Origin: Karalla daura
Taxonomy: Eukaryota; Chordata; Actinopteri; Chaetodontiformes; Leiognathidae
Assembly (NCBI GenBank): GCA_029224185.1
Contig: CM055188.1
Span: 10,060,997-10,124,996, forward strand
DNA length: 64,000 bases
Reading direction: 5' to 3'
The stretch's first letter is position 1, and each line of letters begins with the position of its first letter. The notes beneath the pieces were generated by a model, which was given only the letters and a program-made list of their open reading frames with translations, was not told the origin of the DNA and searched no databases. A program made the translations under genes and the position numbers. This document shows, piece by piece, positions 1 to 12,433 of this stretch.

Positions 1-336
1 TGCCGCAGATTGTCTTACTATAATGTGAAAAATGACGGACGCGATTTTCCCAGTCCACCTCACATGGCAGCAGGGAAAGGGATGAGCTTGAAGTGTGATT
101 TGAACATTGAGAGCAGGAAAGAATCAGGAATGAGGCGTAAAGGAAGATGAGGAGGGATGATGCTAACGACATGTACAGATAGACACAGACACACCAACCC
201 AAAAATACACATCTCTCTGTCTCAGTTTCCCAGCAGTGGGAGTTTTGTGGATCAAAGTTCCCACACTTGTTGGCTGCTCTGTGACTGTGGCTTCCAAAGT
301 CAATGATGTGTTTGTGCGTCTGTGTGCATGGGAGCC

Positions 337-369
<33 letters not shown>

Positions 370-376
370 GTGTGTG
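337..376. repeat. (TG)n microsatellite
   Basis: Nearly pure TG dinucleotide run with one CG interruption, in the pmepa1 5' flank. Confidence 0.95.
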
Positions 377-480
377 GGGGCACCCCTCCACTTCCATCCC
401 CTATAGCTTTTCTCATGGAAATTGGCAAGCGAGCAAATTGTGTGCACCTATGACCTGTAACTTTTTCTTCCCTCTCTGTC

Positions 481-523
481 TCTCTCTCACACACACACAT
501 ACAGACACAGACACAGACACACA

Positions 524-596
<73 letters not shown>

Positions 597-597
597 C
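481..597. repeat. compound (CT)n/(CA)n microsatellite
   Basis: Alternating blocks: CT, then CA with GACA interruptions, then about 30 bases of pure CT, then about 35 bases of pure CA. The purine/pyrimidine asymmetry makes it slippage-prone and a source of spurious open frames on both strands. Confidence 0.95.
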
Positions 598-1563
598 TGT
601 CTGTGCTATTTCTGACTACCCAGACTGTCGAGTCATCCGAGGACTGAGAAATAAGGAGGGAGGAAGGGAGGAATTAGCAAGCCTCTCTTACTCTTCTCTC
701 TCCTTCCCTTTCTCTCTTTCCTCCTCAGCATTGAGAAGAATTATATTTCCATCCTCTGTCTCCTCCATTCTCTTCTCTCTACTTTTGTTGCTCCCATTCA
801 GACTTTGTTTTCCCCCGATCTCATATCTTTTCATCCTTTTACCTTGTACAGCAATGCAGTACATTTCAAGTACCTTGTCGAACATCCATCTCCTTTCACT
901 CACTCATTTTTCATCATTACTTCATTTTTTAATTCCTCCCTCCATGGAATTGAGGAGAAGTTACCAGGCTTTCAGCAAATTGCAGTGGGACAGAGCTTTC
1001 AGGTGTTTTATTGGTGGTGAATCCCAGTAACGCTGGGACAACAAGTGCCAGTCAGACTCCTGATGGGAGCCTCTGAAACAACGTGGCTGCCACTGCACAA
1101 TGATTGCAATGCAAGGGTCAGTCTTAGATTTGGAGGAGTGAAAGGAAGTGGAAGGGGAAATTTGGAGAGATTGATTAGCGTAAAGTTCCCTCTTTCTCTT
1201 CATGCCTTGCCCAACAATAAAAATGTCATCACTGTGTCACCCGTGTGCACATCCTGTCTACCTCCCTGCTCAACTTCCCGGCTTCAGCCTCGACTTCACC
1301 GATTTTGTGTGCATATATTTGTGAAATGCATGAACACACAGCATGTTGTTATTTAAGTGCTGCGTTTCAATGTGTAATGCACTCAATTTGGTGTAAAATG
1401 TTGCAGAAAATGACCATATTTCTGTCTCCTCACATAACATGTCTTTTTCCTCCACTTCCTTATTTCTTGTCAAAGCATTTTATTCCTTCCCATCTTCCTT
1501 TTCTCCTTCCTTCCTCCTGCCCACCCCGCTACCCCACCCCCCTACTCTCAGTCCTCTTGACCA

Positions 1564-1590
1564 CCCCCCCCCCCCCCCCCCCCACCCCCC
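1564..1590. repeat. poly-C tract
   Basis: Nearly uninterrupted run of C with one A. Exact length is doubtful, as such tracts are error-prone in sequencing. Confidence 0.9.
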
Positions 1591-4246
1591 CTCTGTCTGT
1601 CTGCTCTCTCTGAGCCATCTGACTCGGCAATGACCGGCTGTGACCTTTAGCTGAATGCAGGAGGAGGAGGCGGCAGTAGACGGAGAGCAGGCAGCTGATG
1701 ACAAATGAGCTAATTGCTTTAGATTAACCATGGAGTGTCTGCCTGCCTGCCAGGCTTACAGCCTCCTCCTGTCTAGACAACACCCCAGAGGGAGGGAAGA
1801 GATCAGCAGCCTCGCTCGTGCAACGCAACCAAGAGCTGGAAACTGGAACTGCTCTAATGGCTCTTGGCTTTTCTTTTTTTTTTAAAGTTGAATGAGGAAG
1901 GATTGACAGTTTATATTGCTCGGTACATATTTGACCAGCGTCTGGACTGTAATTTTCTGTTCCAGCACAGGGAAATTATGTAGACTGAAGACAAATGACA
2001 CAATATCTGCTCAGTATCCTCTTAAAGTAGAACAGGTGCTCATATGTGCTGTATAGTTTGCTGGTGCTTACATTATTTCACCGTCTATGAGGAGAGAGTT
2101 GGATGGATTTCCAACATCTCAACATATACTTAAAGATACTGTATAATTATTGTTATCAGTATTATAAAAAGCAATGTAAAACATCTGAGGCAGACTAGTG
2201 CACATACTGGGGCTGCTGGTCCAGCCCACAGTCAGTCAGACCAGAGTGACACATTACATAACCAGAAACTGTGTTTTAAACAGTTTAAAAAGTCCAGAAA
2301 AGTCTTATTTGTACTGTTTAGTGACTGCTGTAAATCCTCAGATGAGCTCAGTGATCTCTCCAGAGCAGGAAGCTGTCGCTCACCTGTCATTTAATACTGA
2401 ATCTCCATCGACAATGAGGTTTCAGTAGTACTCACATTTTCTGTATCCACACGTCCCAGCGTGTAACATGGGCTCTCTATTCTTTAGTGTGTGTGTCTGC
2501 AAACCCAAGCAGTCAGACAATAGTTGATAATCAGAGAGGAAGAGATTCAAAGTTGAAGAATCGGCTCTCTTGGGATGGTGCAACAGGCAGATTTTTTGTT
2601 GGTGCCTCCTCTCTTTTGTCAGCTAGCAGGAAGTAATACCTGATTCCCGTCCAGTCTCTGTCACTTTGACTGTTTGTCCCCAGTGTGCAGAGATCACATC
2701 ACATGGGAGTCAGTGTCTAGTGGAAATTTTAAACTAAGAGGAAAATTGTGTCTGACTTGACCACAAAACACCACACGTGCAGAACGTCTGCAATCAGTGT
2801 ATTTCTGGAAGATGTGCATGCATTTCTGTTCAGGAAAAAAATATAGAGGAAATAAAACAGAACAAATGCCCACATGAATACATTATTTTACTGATTTCCC
2901 AGGATGTTTACAAAATGATACTGACCCGAGAGGCCACTTTATTTTACAGTATAATCTTAGTATATTTGGACACACTTGTGTAAAAATAATCCTGTAATAT
3001 GAATATTAATATGCGAGGGATTGTTATTAAAAGATAGTGAAGTAATCCTAAAGACTTCCATAAAGCAGTGAATATTATTTGACATTAACAGGCAGGAAAC
3101 CCTGAAAGCTGTGCGACTTAGTATTAAAGACAGTGTTATTTTCTGTCTTCTCTGAAGCGTCTTGTCGCCTCAAGCATGTTTTCCACCGGTGCATCGGGAC
3201 GACACAAGTTGCTTTTAAAATGATTTTGTCATTCTAAAAATGGCTCCAAAATTGCAGGAGACACAGAGATCATAGAAAATGTACAGCAGAATTGGCAAAG
3301 AAAGTGCACTTGAATTTCTTTTTGTGCGTACTTCACATAGGCACCTAATAGAGATGAAATAGCCTGACATACGACACAAAACATGTTATCCTGCTCTACT
3401 TAAGTGGAAGAATTGTTTTATTGATGTTGGAGAGATACACTTTTGCAGTTTTCATGACATACAGAACTGAATAGAGGAATAAAATGAGAAAATTATTTCC
3501 TTGTTACCAGAGTTAGCGGAAGGAACAGCAACATAGATGAAAGTGAGAACGTGGAAAATGAGAGAGGACAAGAAAGATGTAGGAGGAGAGGTGTGCTGAC
3601 CGACCTGCTGATCGGTGTTACTGCAGGCTGACACACACATACACACACAGACAGTCTTTGTCCATGAATAATGCCTAAGGAAATCTCTATAGAAATACAT
3701 TGTAATAGAAACAAATGCTGTTGATGATCTAGTCGCTAATACTGTAAAATAACAATCAAGTTTAAGTTTAAAACGTGTATAATTTTAACTGGATGGAAAG
3801 TCGGTGATTCCTCTGTCCTCTCCACTTTAGCTTGTCTTGCTTCATTGTATCAGAGGGATTTTTGACAGAGTTGACAAAGAAAGAGGATTCCCATCAAACA
3901 CTCCTGTAGAATACAGCTGACCCTGTGTGGTATCAGCTGATATTTTGCCCTTCAGTTTCAGTGTTGATGGGGGGTTTTATCTCGTCTAGAGAGGGTGGGA
4001 CAACACCTGTTTGGGTCATCCCACGGGCAAATTGGGTATCAGGTATTCTGCTGTATCAGGTGATAGATACGACTGTATGAGGGATTAACCAGTTCATGTC
4101 TGGCGCTTCTAGGCAGTTTACAGGATTCATATACAGGTTTTAGTTTTGGGAATAAATGGAGTTGTGGGAGTGTTTTGGCTGAAAGGTGTATTCAGCACCA
4201 GCTGACAGAACAGAGACAAGCTGTCAGCAGGCATTGTGCCCACTAA

Positions 4247-4309
4247 CACACACACACACACACACACAGAGGGAGAGAGAGAGACAGAGAGATAGAGAGA
4301 GAGAGAGAG
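4247..4309. repeat. (CA)n followed by (GA)n microsatellite
   Basis: About 22 bases of CA followed by about 40 bases of GA with a few T interruptions. Confidence 0.95.
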
Positions 4310-4436
4310 TTGAGGTCTGGGGACCTTCACACAGATGGAGAGGCTGGCACCACAGTGGGTTTAAATGGCTGTTCCTTTCTGCCTTTTACAGGCAGGAATG
4401 TGACTCTACATATCTCATGTTTCTTCAGTGTGTTGC

Positions 4437-4530
4437 CTTCCTTCCTTCCTTCCTTCCTTCCTTCCTTCCTTCCTTCCTTCCTTCCTTCCTTCCTTCCTTC
4501 CTTCCTTCCTTCCTTCCTTCCTTCCTTCCT
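4437..4530. repeat. (CTTC)n tetranucleotide microsatellite
   Basis: About 94 bases of perfect CTTC tetranucleotide repeat on the + strand. It reads as poly-(LPSF) in two frames and is not a gene. Confidence 0.97.
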
Positions 4531-5338
4531 AGCTTCTAACCCTCCTTCTCTTCTTTCTTTGCCTCGTTTTGTGAATGCTGTGTCAGAGCGTGCCGTTTGA
4601 CAGGATTGTTTGCAGAACTGAAGTTGTGAATGAGCAGCAGGTATTAATTAATTTCCAGTCTTCATTAGCACATAATCAAAGTTTAAACTCCAGTTTATTC
4701 CTCTCCGCTCTACACCTCTGATGAATGTGTTTGAAGTCACCAGAGAGCAAAGCTTCACAAGGGTGGCCTAGCTTTCTGTAGTTTTTTACTAAAATCGATA
4801 GTGTCAGAGGCTTTATCTGTTTGTAACCTGCACCTCTACCTGTCTGTTGTCATTCTCTAAGTAATAAAGCCTTGAGGAAACATGAGCTCCATGTCCACCA
4901 GTGCTTGGTTGATCCACAGCTGATTCTAGTTTCTTTACCAGTTCCTCTGCAGCTCCACCAGAGGTCCATTCATCCCTTTACTGACAAAGTGTTTTCAAAG
5001 CAGAGGAGTGGAATATCACTTTAAAAACATTGACTTAAAGAAAAAAAAGAGACAAAGCCAGTTTGATCAGTTTTGGCCCACACTTGTGCAGTTGTTTCTG
5101 ATCTGTCTGAGTGAGTGGAGAAGTTCAAGCTTCACACTGCTGCCATCCCCTCCATTCCTCCCTCCCTCCCCCGTCTCTCTCTGTTTTCTCTCTCCCTCTC
5201 ATCATTATTCTGTCCATCCCTGTGACCCATCTGTGTCTCCCAGACGCTCCCACCACTCCCCCCCTTTTTCTCTCCCCTCTGTCTCTTTCTCTCTCTCCCC
5301 TCCTCCCTCACATTGACCCCTTTTGTTCCCAGCTATTG

Positions 5339-5364
5339 GGTGGTGGTGGTGGTGGTGGTGGTGG
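5339..5364. repeat. (TGG)n trinucleotide repeat
   Basis: About eight TGG units just upstream of the probable pmepa1 5' UTR, following a C/T-rich stretch. Confidence 0.9.
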
Positions 5365-5718
5365 CAGGGCTGGAGGGGTCTGGTCAGCTGTTTCCTCAGT
5401 GTGGGTGCGTCTGGACAGTGTGGGAATGTGTGTGAGAAAAAGTTGCAGACAAAGCTCAGTGGAGCCTCAGAGTGTGTGTGTCAGCCGGTGAGGGCACACA
5501 CAGAGTCGGAGCATCCACAGGACATGTAGTTTTAAGCTCAGCAGCAGCAGCAAGAGGATTTGTTTTTTCTTTGTTTTTCTTTTTTTTTTGTTTCTTTTGG
5601 TTTTGCTTTCTAGCTTTCTGACTTGGGAAGAGATTTACTGGTTCTTACCACTGGAATATACACTGAGTTAAATTGAGGAGCCTCGGTCAGTGCCCAGATC
5701 TTGTACTGCAGAGAGACT

Positions 5719-6536
5719 ATGCAGCCTTCCTCGAGGAGCCACAGCCATGACAACTGTATTCAGATGCAACTGTGTGGTGAGTGCTGTGCTCGCTCTGTGC
5801 TAGCAGGAAAAGAAACCTTGTGGCTGTTTCTTCCCTGTGATTTATTCTCTCAGGACCGATACTGCTGCATTATTTACTTTTTGCTTCTCTTGTGTGGGAG
5901 GGTTGAGTTGTCTGAAACAAGTCATTGATCTGTTGATTGACAGAAAATTGGCTTGAAGCTATTTATCAAGACAACATGGAAAATGTTCCAATTTGTTAAA
6001 TGATACAAGTTTAATGCTCTTGTGTCACTTGGTCACACTGAGAAATTTTGCGATGGGTTTGCCAGGTCATAAATGGATCCATCACACTGGAGCTTCTCCC
6101 CTGTGCAAAGTGAAGTTAATTCATCAGTACATAGGTACAATCCCTGACAAGTCCCTACAAGTCCTGTCTTTCCTTACCAGTCAGTGTTTTTTGTAAGTTG
6201 TCAACAAGTGGATCCAGAAGTCAATTAAAGGAGGAGAGGAGGGCAATTAACAATCCAAAATTTGTACTAGTTTAATTAAACAGCCATGAGAATAAAGGAC
6301 ATGCATGGTGCACTGAGAGTAAGTCAAATCAACCTGTCTGTAGGCTGTTAACCAACTTTGTTGAGATGCTGTGAAGACATTCTCATACACTAATATCAGG
6401 TGTCACACAAACTCATTTTAAACCTAGGTTTGAGATTAAAGCAGTTTATGAATGAGTTACAAAGATCAGGTGTCTCAGTGTCTGTCTCCTCATGTTGAGG
6501 AATGGTTTCCAGAAGAACATAACCAGACTGTGAGAG

Positions 6537-6600
<64 letters not shown>

Positions 6601-6770
6601 CTGCAGGCTTCTATATGTTCTGGTGTCTGACTTGGCCCTGACCTCTGCTTGCTCCCTGTGTGAGAAAAATGCTGTGTCTGTGTGTGACGGTGGGGGAGGT
6701 GGATGCAGGGGGCGTTCAAGCAGACTGTCTCTAAACAAAGCTAGCCCTGTCTGTCTGGCCCTGTCTGGCC

Positions 6771-6809
<39 letters not shown>

Positions 6810-8545
6810 TGTGTCTGTGTCAGTGTCAGTCAGACCCTCTGACCCCCACATAAGGACTACATATCTGTCTGGTCTGTGTCTGAGAGCTTTTCCTCTCTCA
6901 CAACATTTTGATTGGCAGTAAATTCAATATCACATATATTCTGAATTACTATTACTTCTAGTATTGGGACAAGTATTATTTTTATTTTTATTACCACCAT
7001 ATGCAAGTCCACATTTAATGGCTCCAATGGCTAAACAATAACTTTAATGGGTCACCTATTATTTATCTGTACCTTGTTTATTAAGCATCACATGTATAGG
7101 TGTCAGGGCTTGTTTTCCTGTTTGTCTCATGCATATATTATTTCATTTCATTCATTCATTATTATATGTATTAAAAGTCAATGCTGTTGGTTGGCCACAG
7201 GAAGAAATGTCTAAGTGTCAGACACTTCTTTACATACAGGAATCATGGTTTATTGAAAAAAAAAAATATGACAATCTGATTTAGGCAGCATAGTCTACAG
7301 TTCATCTTGCACTTCCCATTATTTGGCTGGATACGTTCTCCTCATAGAGTTTCCTTGTGGTTGTAACCTTACAACACAGTCAGGGTTTTCTCCTTTTTTC
7401 TCCCTGTGCAGATCTGACCTTGTCCCCAGTAAACTGACTGTGATCTTTTCCTTCTGTGTTGTTGTAGCCCAACTGGAGTTTGTCCAGATCCTGGTGATCG
7501 TGGTGGTGATGATGGTCATGGTGGTGGTCATCACGTGTCTGCTGAACCACTACCGCCTGTCAGCCCGCTCCCTCCTCTCCAGGCATTCCCCCACACGCAG
7601 GAGGCACCTGCCGCTGGCCAGCGTAAGTCAAAGCCCACGTCGCACACAGGGCCAACAGCACTGATCTGCTCACAAGCAATTCACCTATCTTACTCTTAGC
7701 TGAGCAGAAATGGATGTGATGCCACAATTCATTTGTAGACAAAACAAAATGAAAATGTAATGGAGCGTATAGCACCAAAAGGATTTGACTACTCTTTGCA
7801 TTCATAAGTAAGGGTTTAGCTGAGTAATTGTGAGCAAATGGCTGTCTGATTATTGAAGATGGATTTTTCAAAAGTACAACGTGGAAACACTCCAGAAGCC
7901 GTGGGCTCTGAAAGAGAAACTAGCAGTTAAATAATGATTGGAAAATTGCTGCTACATTAAGGTGAAAGAGGAGTTTTTGTTCACTTCAATTTTACTTCAA
8001 GGCCAGAGATGTGTCTGTCAGACAAAAGTGAAGAAAGGATATCAGAGCAAATGGAGAGTCTAGAGTATTATGAGCAGCAGTGTGATTATAGTCAAAGACA
8101 TTTATGCAGATAAATAAATAAGATAAAACCTCAGGATTACAGGTTGTGTGAATATTCAGCAGAAGCAACAACATCAAACATATGCTGACATATGGAGTTC
8201 TTCCTGTTGTCATGCAGGCCTTTTGTGGTCAGTGCCCTCGACCAAGCAGCCATCTCTAGGCTTGGCGAGCCTTATGTTTCCACTAGTTTATTCACAGTGG
8301 AGATGGGTTGTAATGAATGTCAGAATCAAAGGAAAAATGTATGTTTTCAGAGCAGCTGAATGACAGCACGTGACCATAGTGATTAAACACAGCTGCGGGC
8401 CAACACTAGCACAGTGACTCATGTCTTCATTAACAACATATGAAGTCTATTTCAAGACACGCACACTCACAGGTTGCCTTACACCTGAGGCTTCTATAAA
8501 CATATGACTTTACTCGTACTCCCTGAATCACCTGCAACTGAATCA

Positions 8546-8584
<39 letters not shown>

Positions 8585-8636
8585 ACTTCCAGTCTACAAG
8601 TACAATGAGATATGAGTAAACGATCTTACTGTACAC

Positions 8637-8689
<53 letters not shown>

Positions 8690-10299
8690 TATCCCAATAA
8701 TATCATTGTCTTATTCAATTTGGATTAGCCCCTGTGCACACTAACACACCAACAATCAGTAAGATACACAGACAGGCAGGTAGATAGGGCTGAAAACGGG
8801 CGTGAGAGAAGGATGATTTCTTACTTGTTGCCTCAACAATATTTTATTGGCCTGGGGATGAAATAAGTTTTGGACTCCAAGTTTAGTTAAGTGGCCGCAG
8901 ATGTGGACCCATGGTAGCCATAAATGTCACAGTGTCAACACAGTTAATGAACTTAGCATGACAGCTGCAAAAAGATAAAATAAAAAGATAAAATAAACAA
9001 AGTTTGACGGTCAACATGCCCTAGGATTAAATTCAAAGATGTGCTTGTGAAACTGAACATTTGTTCCACTCGTCTAACGAGCAGGTGAGTCACTGAGATT
9101 CAATGAAAATACTTATCCTGTTTAAAAAGCACAGAAGCAGATATCACTGCCCACTCATGGAAGAGAATATAACTAACACAAAAAAACACAATAAGTCACA
9201 GCTTAATGAACATGCGTCATGATACATCCATCCTTTATCTATCCTGGTTTGTGCCTCTCTGCTGTAACAGACAGATAGTTTTCTGGTGCCAATCTCAAGC
9301 AAAAAGGCAGGATATGGCCAGGTTGCCAGTCCACTGCAATGTGTTATTATAAATCTAGTAAACATGTTTCAATTTAATGAATGTACTCAATAGATCACTG
9401 TCTTTCTGTGTCAGGAGGGAGGTCTCTGGTCTTCAGAGGGCACTGGGACAAACAGTGAGGTGAGTTCAGTTAACCAGTCACCAGCTGGTGATGGCTTGAG
9501 TTACGCTATTAAGGGTCCGACGCAGCACTTATCTAACGTGTCAACGCTTCTCCCCACAGCACCAGGTGTATAACCCTCGTCCTCCAGACAGAGGTGTCCC
9601 CTTGTCCTACCTACAGCGGGAGCCTCAGCATGGCCAGTCCCAGTCTCATCTACAGCCCCAGCGTTTCCCGCACACGTACGCCCCGAGTCGTTTCCAGCCC
9701 ACGTACCCCTACCTGCCCCAGAGCCTCATTGATCTCCCACCCACCATCTGCCTCTCGGATGGGGAAGAGCCCCCGCCGTACCAGGGCCCCTGCACCCTGC
9801 AGCTGCGAGACCCAGAGCAGCAGATGGAGCTGAACCGCGAGTCGGTTCGGGCCCCGCCAAACCGAACAGTGTTTGACTCCCATCCCCTGAGCCCCTCCCG
9901 CTCCTGTCTGCAGGCCAGGTAACAGCCACCCAGAGTTTGGCTTCAGCAGCCTCGCCATTGTATCATCGTGTGTTTTAACCCTTCCTGCTCTCCAGTTCAC
10001 AGGCCCCTCCCCCCAGTGTCCACTCCGGCATCAGTGTGTTAGAAGCCCAGGAGGCCTTGTCCCGGCAGCAGAAGCAGAGCTCTCGAGTAGAGGGATCTCT
10101 CCCGAGCTACAGCGAGGTCATCGGGCATTACTACCACCCGACGTCCAGCCCAAACCATCGAACTGCATCGGCCACGCAATCCCCTGCGTCCTCCTTCATA
10201 CAGGGTCTGCTGCGACCTCTGTCTCAGCAGCACGGAAGTGTGGACAACAGGAATTCAAGGAATACGAAGGAAAAATCCCAGAAGCCCCAGCACGTGTGA
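5719..10299 (+). CDS. pmepa1: PMEPA1 (TMEPAI) membrane-anchored NEDD4/SMAD adaptor, five coding exons
   Basis: Coding exons 5719-5776, 7468-7622, 9415-9459, 9560-9918 and 9996-10299 join in frame at GT-AG sites to give about 306 aa. The family is a single-pass protein of the Golgi, endosome and plasma membrane that recruits NEDD4-type ubiquitin ligases and binds receptor SMADs, dampening TGF-beta signalling. Visible: a short N-terminus; a hydrophobic membrane segment beginning FVQILVIVVVMMVMVVVITC (about residues 24-46); a basic stop-transfer stretch (RLSARSLLSRH); the first PY motif in GEEPPPYQGP; and the SMAD-interaction motif PPNR. YSEVIGHY is conserved, but the second PY motif reads LPSY where I recall PPTY in human. 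The start ATG at 5719 was chosen because that exon ends at a GTGAGT donor in the phase needed by exon 2. No LDLa domain is seen, which argues against paralogue ldlrad4, and linkage to pck1 supports pmepa1. Exon 1 is the least certain part. Confidence 0.9.
6539..6600. repeat. (TG)n microsatellite in pmepa1 intron 1
   Basis: About 60 bases of TG with one CG near the end. Confidence 0.97.
6773..6810. repeat. (TG)n microsatellite in pmepa1 intron 1
   Basis: About 36 bases of TG followed by short TGTC repeats. Confidence 0.95.
8549..8582. repeat. (GT)n microsatellite in pmepa1 intron 2
   Basis: About 34 bases of GT. Confidence 0.95.
8636..8688. repeat. (CT)n/(CA)n compound microsatellite in pmepa1 intron 2
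   Basis: CT block followed directly by a CA block. Confidence 0.95.
9919..9995 (+). other. pmepa1: 77-nt mini-intron inside the pmepa1 cytoplasmic domain
   Basis: Donor GTAACA and acceptor CTCTCCAG flank 77 bases. Splicing joins AG|T and keeps the frame into the conserved YSEVIGHY block. Without splicing the reading frame stops at the TAA within the donor itself. As I recall, the human gene encodes this region in one exon, so the intron may be fish-specific. Confidence 0.8.
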
Positions 10300-10886
10300 C
10301 GGTGGTGCTTTCTTGTTCCTGGCCTGGTGGAGAACCAGGATGATCTGCTCAGCGGTCGTAAAATGGTCAGTAGTAGCAAACAAACAGACGCCCTGGTAAG
10401 ATTGCCTCTGAATGGTTGAAAGCCCCATTGCTGTTTATTGTAGTTGTGGCTGACGTGCGGTCAGTTTCACTTTCCCCACTTCATTGATCCAGCCAGGACT
10501 GGAAAGCAGCGCACGCTGCTTCTCCTTTTTTGCTAAGAGCACCTAGAAACCACCAAACTACTCCTGCAGAGCACATTTGCAGGAGAAAATCTGGCACTAC
10601 CTGTTCTGCAGCTTCTCATTCACTATCTGAGGAGCTCTTCAGATGGTCTGATGATGATGATGTCAGAGAAGATAGCAGAAGGTGCAAAGGGAAGGGTGGA
10701 GACATAGGCCTCCATGTTCCCATGACAACCCCACCTCAGTCCCCCTCTGTCACACTGATCCCGGGTTAGTCTTTACTCGTTATAAATATTTACTTGTTCT
10801 GTTTGTTCCTATACAAGTTTTTGTCTCTATGTTCGTGATCACAAAAGTTTCTTATCCAGGCGAAATGTTGCAATCTCTTGCAAAGT

Positions 10887-10919
10887 TTTTGTTTGTTTGT
10901 TTGTTTGTTTGTTTGTTTT
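10887..10919. repeat. (TTTG)n tetranucleotide repeat
   Basis: About eight TTTG units in the presumed pmepa1 3' UTR. Confidence 0.9.
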
Positions 10920-12398
10920 TTAGTGATTATCGCTCTTGCTGCTGTGACTCTATTTAGTACTGCTTCATGGTCTCCACTGAACAGTCCAGTGCAGGCGGTG
11001 ATCCCTGCACCAGACCTTAGCTCTACCAGTGGGATCTGTTAGCACATTCTGATATTTGTAGACAGTTTAGATTTAGTCAGTATAATCCTAAACTAGCTTA
11101 CTAGTCATAGCACACTGCTACAAGTCCTGGAGCTAAAACGTTCTGCCTTACACCGACCAACTAAAACGGGAGATGTTGCTAAAATCCTTTTTTAGTTTTT
11201 GTTCTACTTTATTTTTTGTTTTTTAAAGGTTTGCACAAATGTTCACCGCAGAAAAAAAAGAAATCAGTAATATGATTGAAAAGAGAGAAAACAGAGAAAG
11301 TAGGTGTATTTTTCTAAACTTGATAGATTCTTTCGAGTGAAGATGTTTTTTTTTGTTTCATATGTTGTCTAGTTTTAGAAAAAAGACACAAATGTCAGTA
11401 ATCTGTTGCGGTGCCAACTTTCACATCTAGCGTTTGCTACGTACATGTTCGTATATATGTATGTTACTGCAAATTTATACACATATGTATGCAAACCAAG
11501 AGCGAATTTAAAAAGCACGAATTTAGAGTTATTTATATAATTGCTGAAAAGAATTGCACTATTTTTTAGAATGCGCAGATGGAACGTGTTGGAGAAACCT
11601 TTAATGTGAAGGAGCTCTGTCCATTGAGGCGCAAACAGACCTGAAACCATAGAGACCCCGACCAGGGGGCGGGGCCTGCTCAGTTCACAGTGTCACAGTA
11701 ACATATCACGGCTGGATTCTGACTTTGGTGAGACAGACTTGGAACAAACATTACTGAACCATTGATTGAAAGAAAAAAAATCTCTTTTTTATGCAAATGT
11801 CCAAGTCCTGCCAAGCCAGCCAAAAGTCAGCATCCAGCCCATAGGCCCAATCAGGAACTCTGCCTGTAGCTCTCTCTCATTCATCCTATTGGCTGAATCA
11901 GAAGCCAATCCCAAAGCTGGCTGTCACTACCTCGACCAAACAAGTCAAGCACATACGAGCACGCTCACGTTTGCCCAATCGTATGAACTAATCAAGACGA
12001 TGTGTAATGTAAGAGTAGAGCAGAGTCAAGTAGAGTAGGATGTAGCCGATCTTTTAATCCTCCTGTGTGTTTTATTTTATTTGAATGTCAGGATTTTTGT
12101 TCAGTGGGTGAAAAGAGAGAGAAAACCGCAGATCCAGTGACACCTAACGCCCCCTTTTGACGTATGCTGTGACCACGCAAACACAGGTGCACGCCACTGT
12201 TGTTCACGCACCTCTAGCGGGCCTCCTGTCTCCTGAGCACACGCCCTCAGCCCCCTCCGGTGGGTCTCTTGGTCTCCTGCAGGCATCTCTGAGCACTTTA
12301 CTGCACCAGGAATGAGACAACAATCCTCTGTCAGCCAGCGCGGCCTCAGCTCCATGCCACACAGTTAAACATCAGCACAACATTGAGACCTTGTTGGT

Positions 12399-12433
12399 AA
12401 AAAAACAGCGACCATGAAGGTCGCTGTTTTTTT
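12399..12433. other. perfect 15-bp inverted repeat (hairpin)
   Basis: Arms 12399-12413 and 12419-12433 are exact reverse complements (A-run plus CAGCGACC, against GGTCGCTG plus T-run) around the 5-nt loop ATGAA. In RNA read from the + strand it would form a stable stem ending in a U-run. It may be a 3' UTR structure or chance; it is too short for a typical microRNA precursor. Confidence 0.85.

Larger units (their letters stand above)
1..5700. other. 5' flank of pmepa1, no coding gene recognised
   Basis: No open frame here resembles a protein I know; the longer frames are translations of (TG)n, (CA)n, (CT)n, poly-C and (CTTC)n tracts. The stretch about 1,600-1,870 is less repetitive and contains homeodomain-like AT cores, so it could be an alternative first exon or an enhancer, but nothing proves this. 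Positions 5,460-5,700 probably hold the promoter and 5' UTR of the pmepa1 form described below. Longer pmepa1 isoforms, if any, could start upstream or outside the window. Confidence 0.5.

Noticed and set aside
4186..4600. Open frames with long LPSF repeats
   Set aside because: They are translations of the perfect CTTC tetranucleotide repeat; no start context, splice sites or homology.
5719..10299. Assignment as ldlrad4 instead of pmepa1
   Set aside because: No LDL-receptor class A domain exon seen and the gene is next to pck1 as in human PMEPA1; not fully excluded because upstream exons could lie outside the window.
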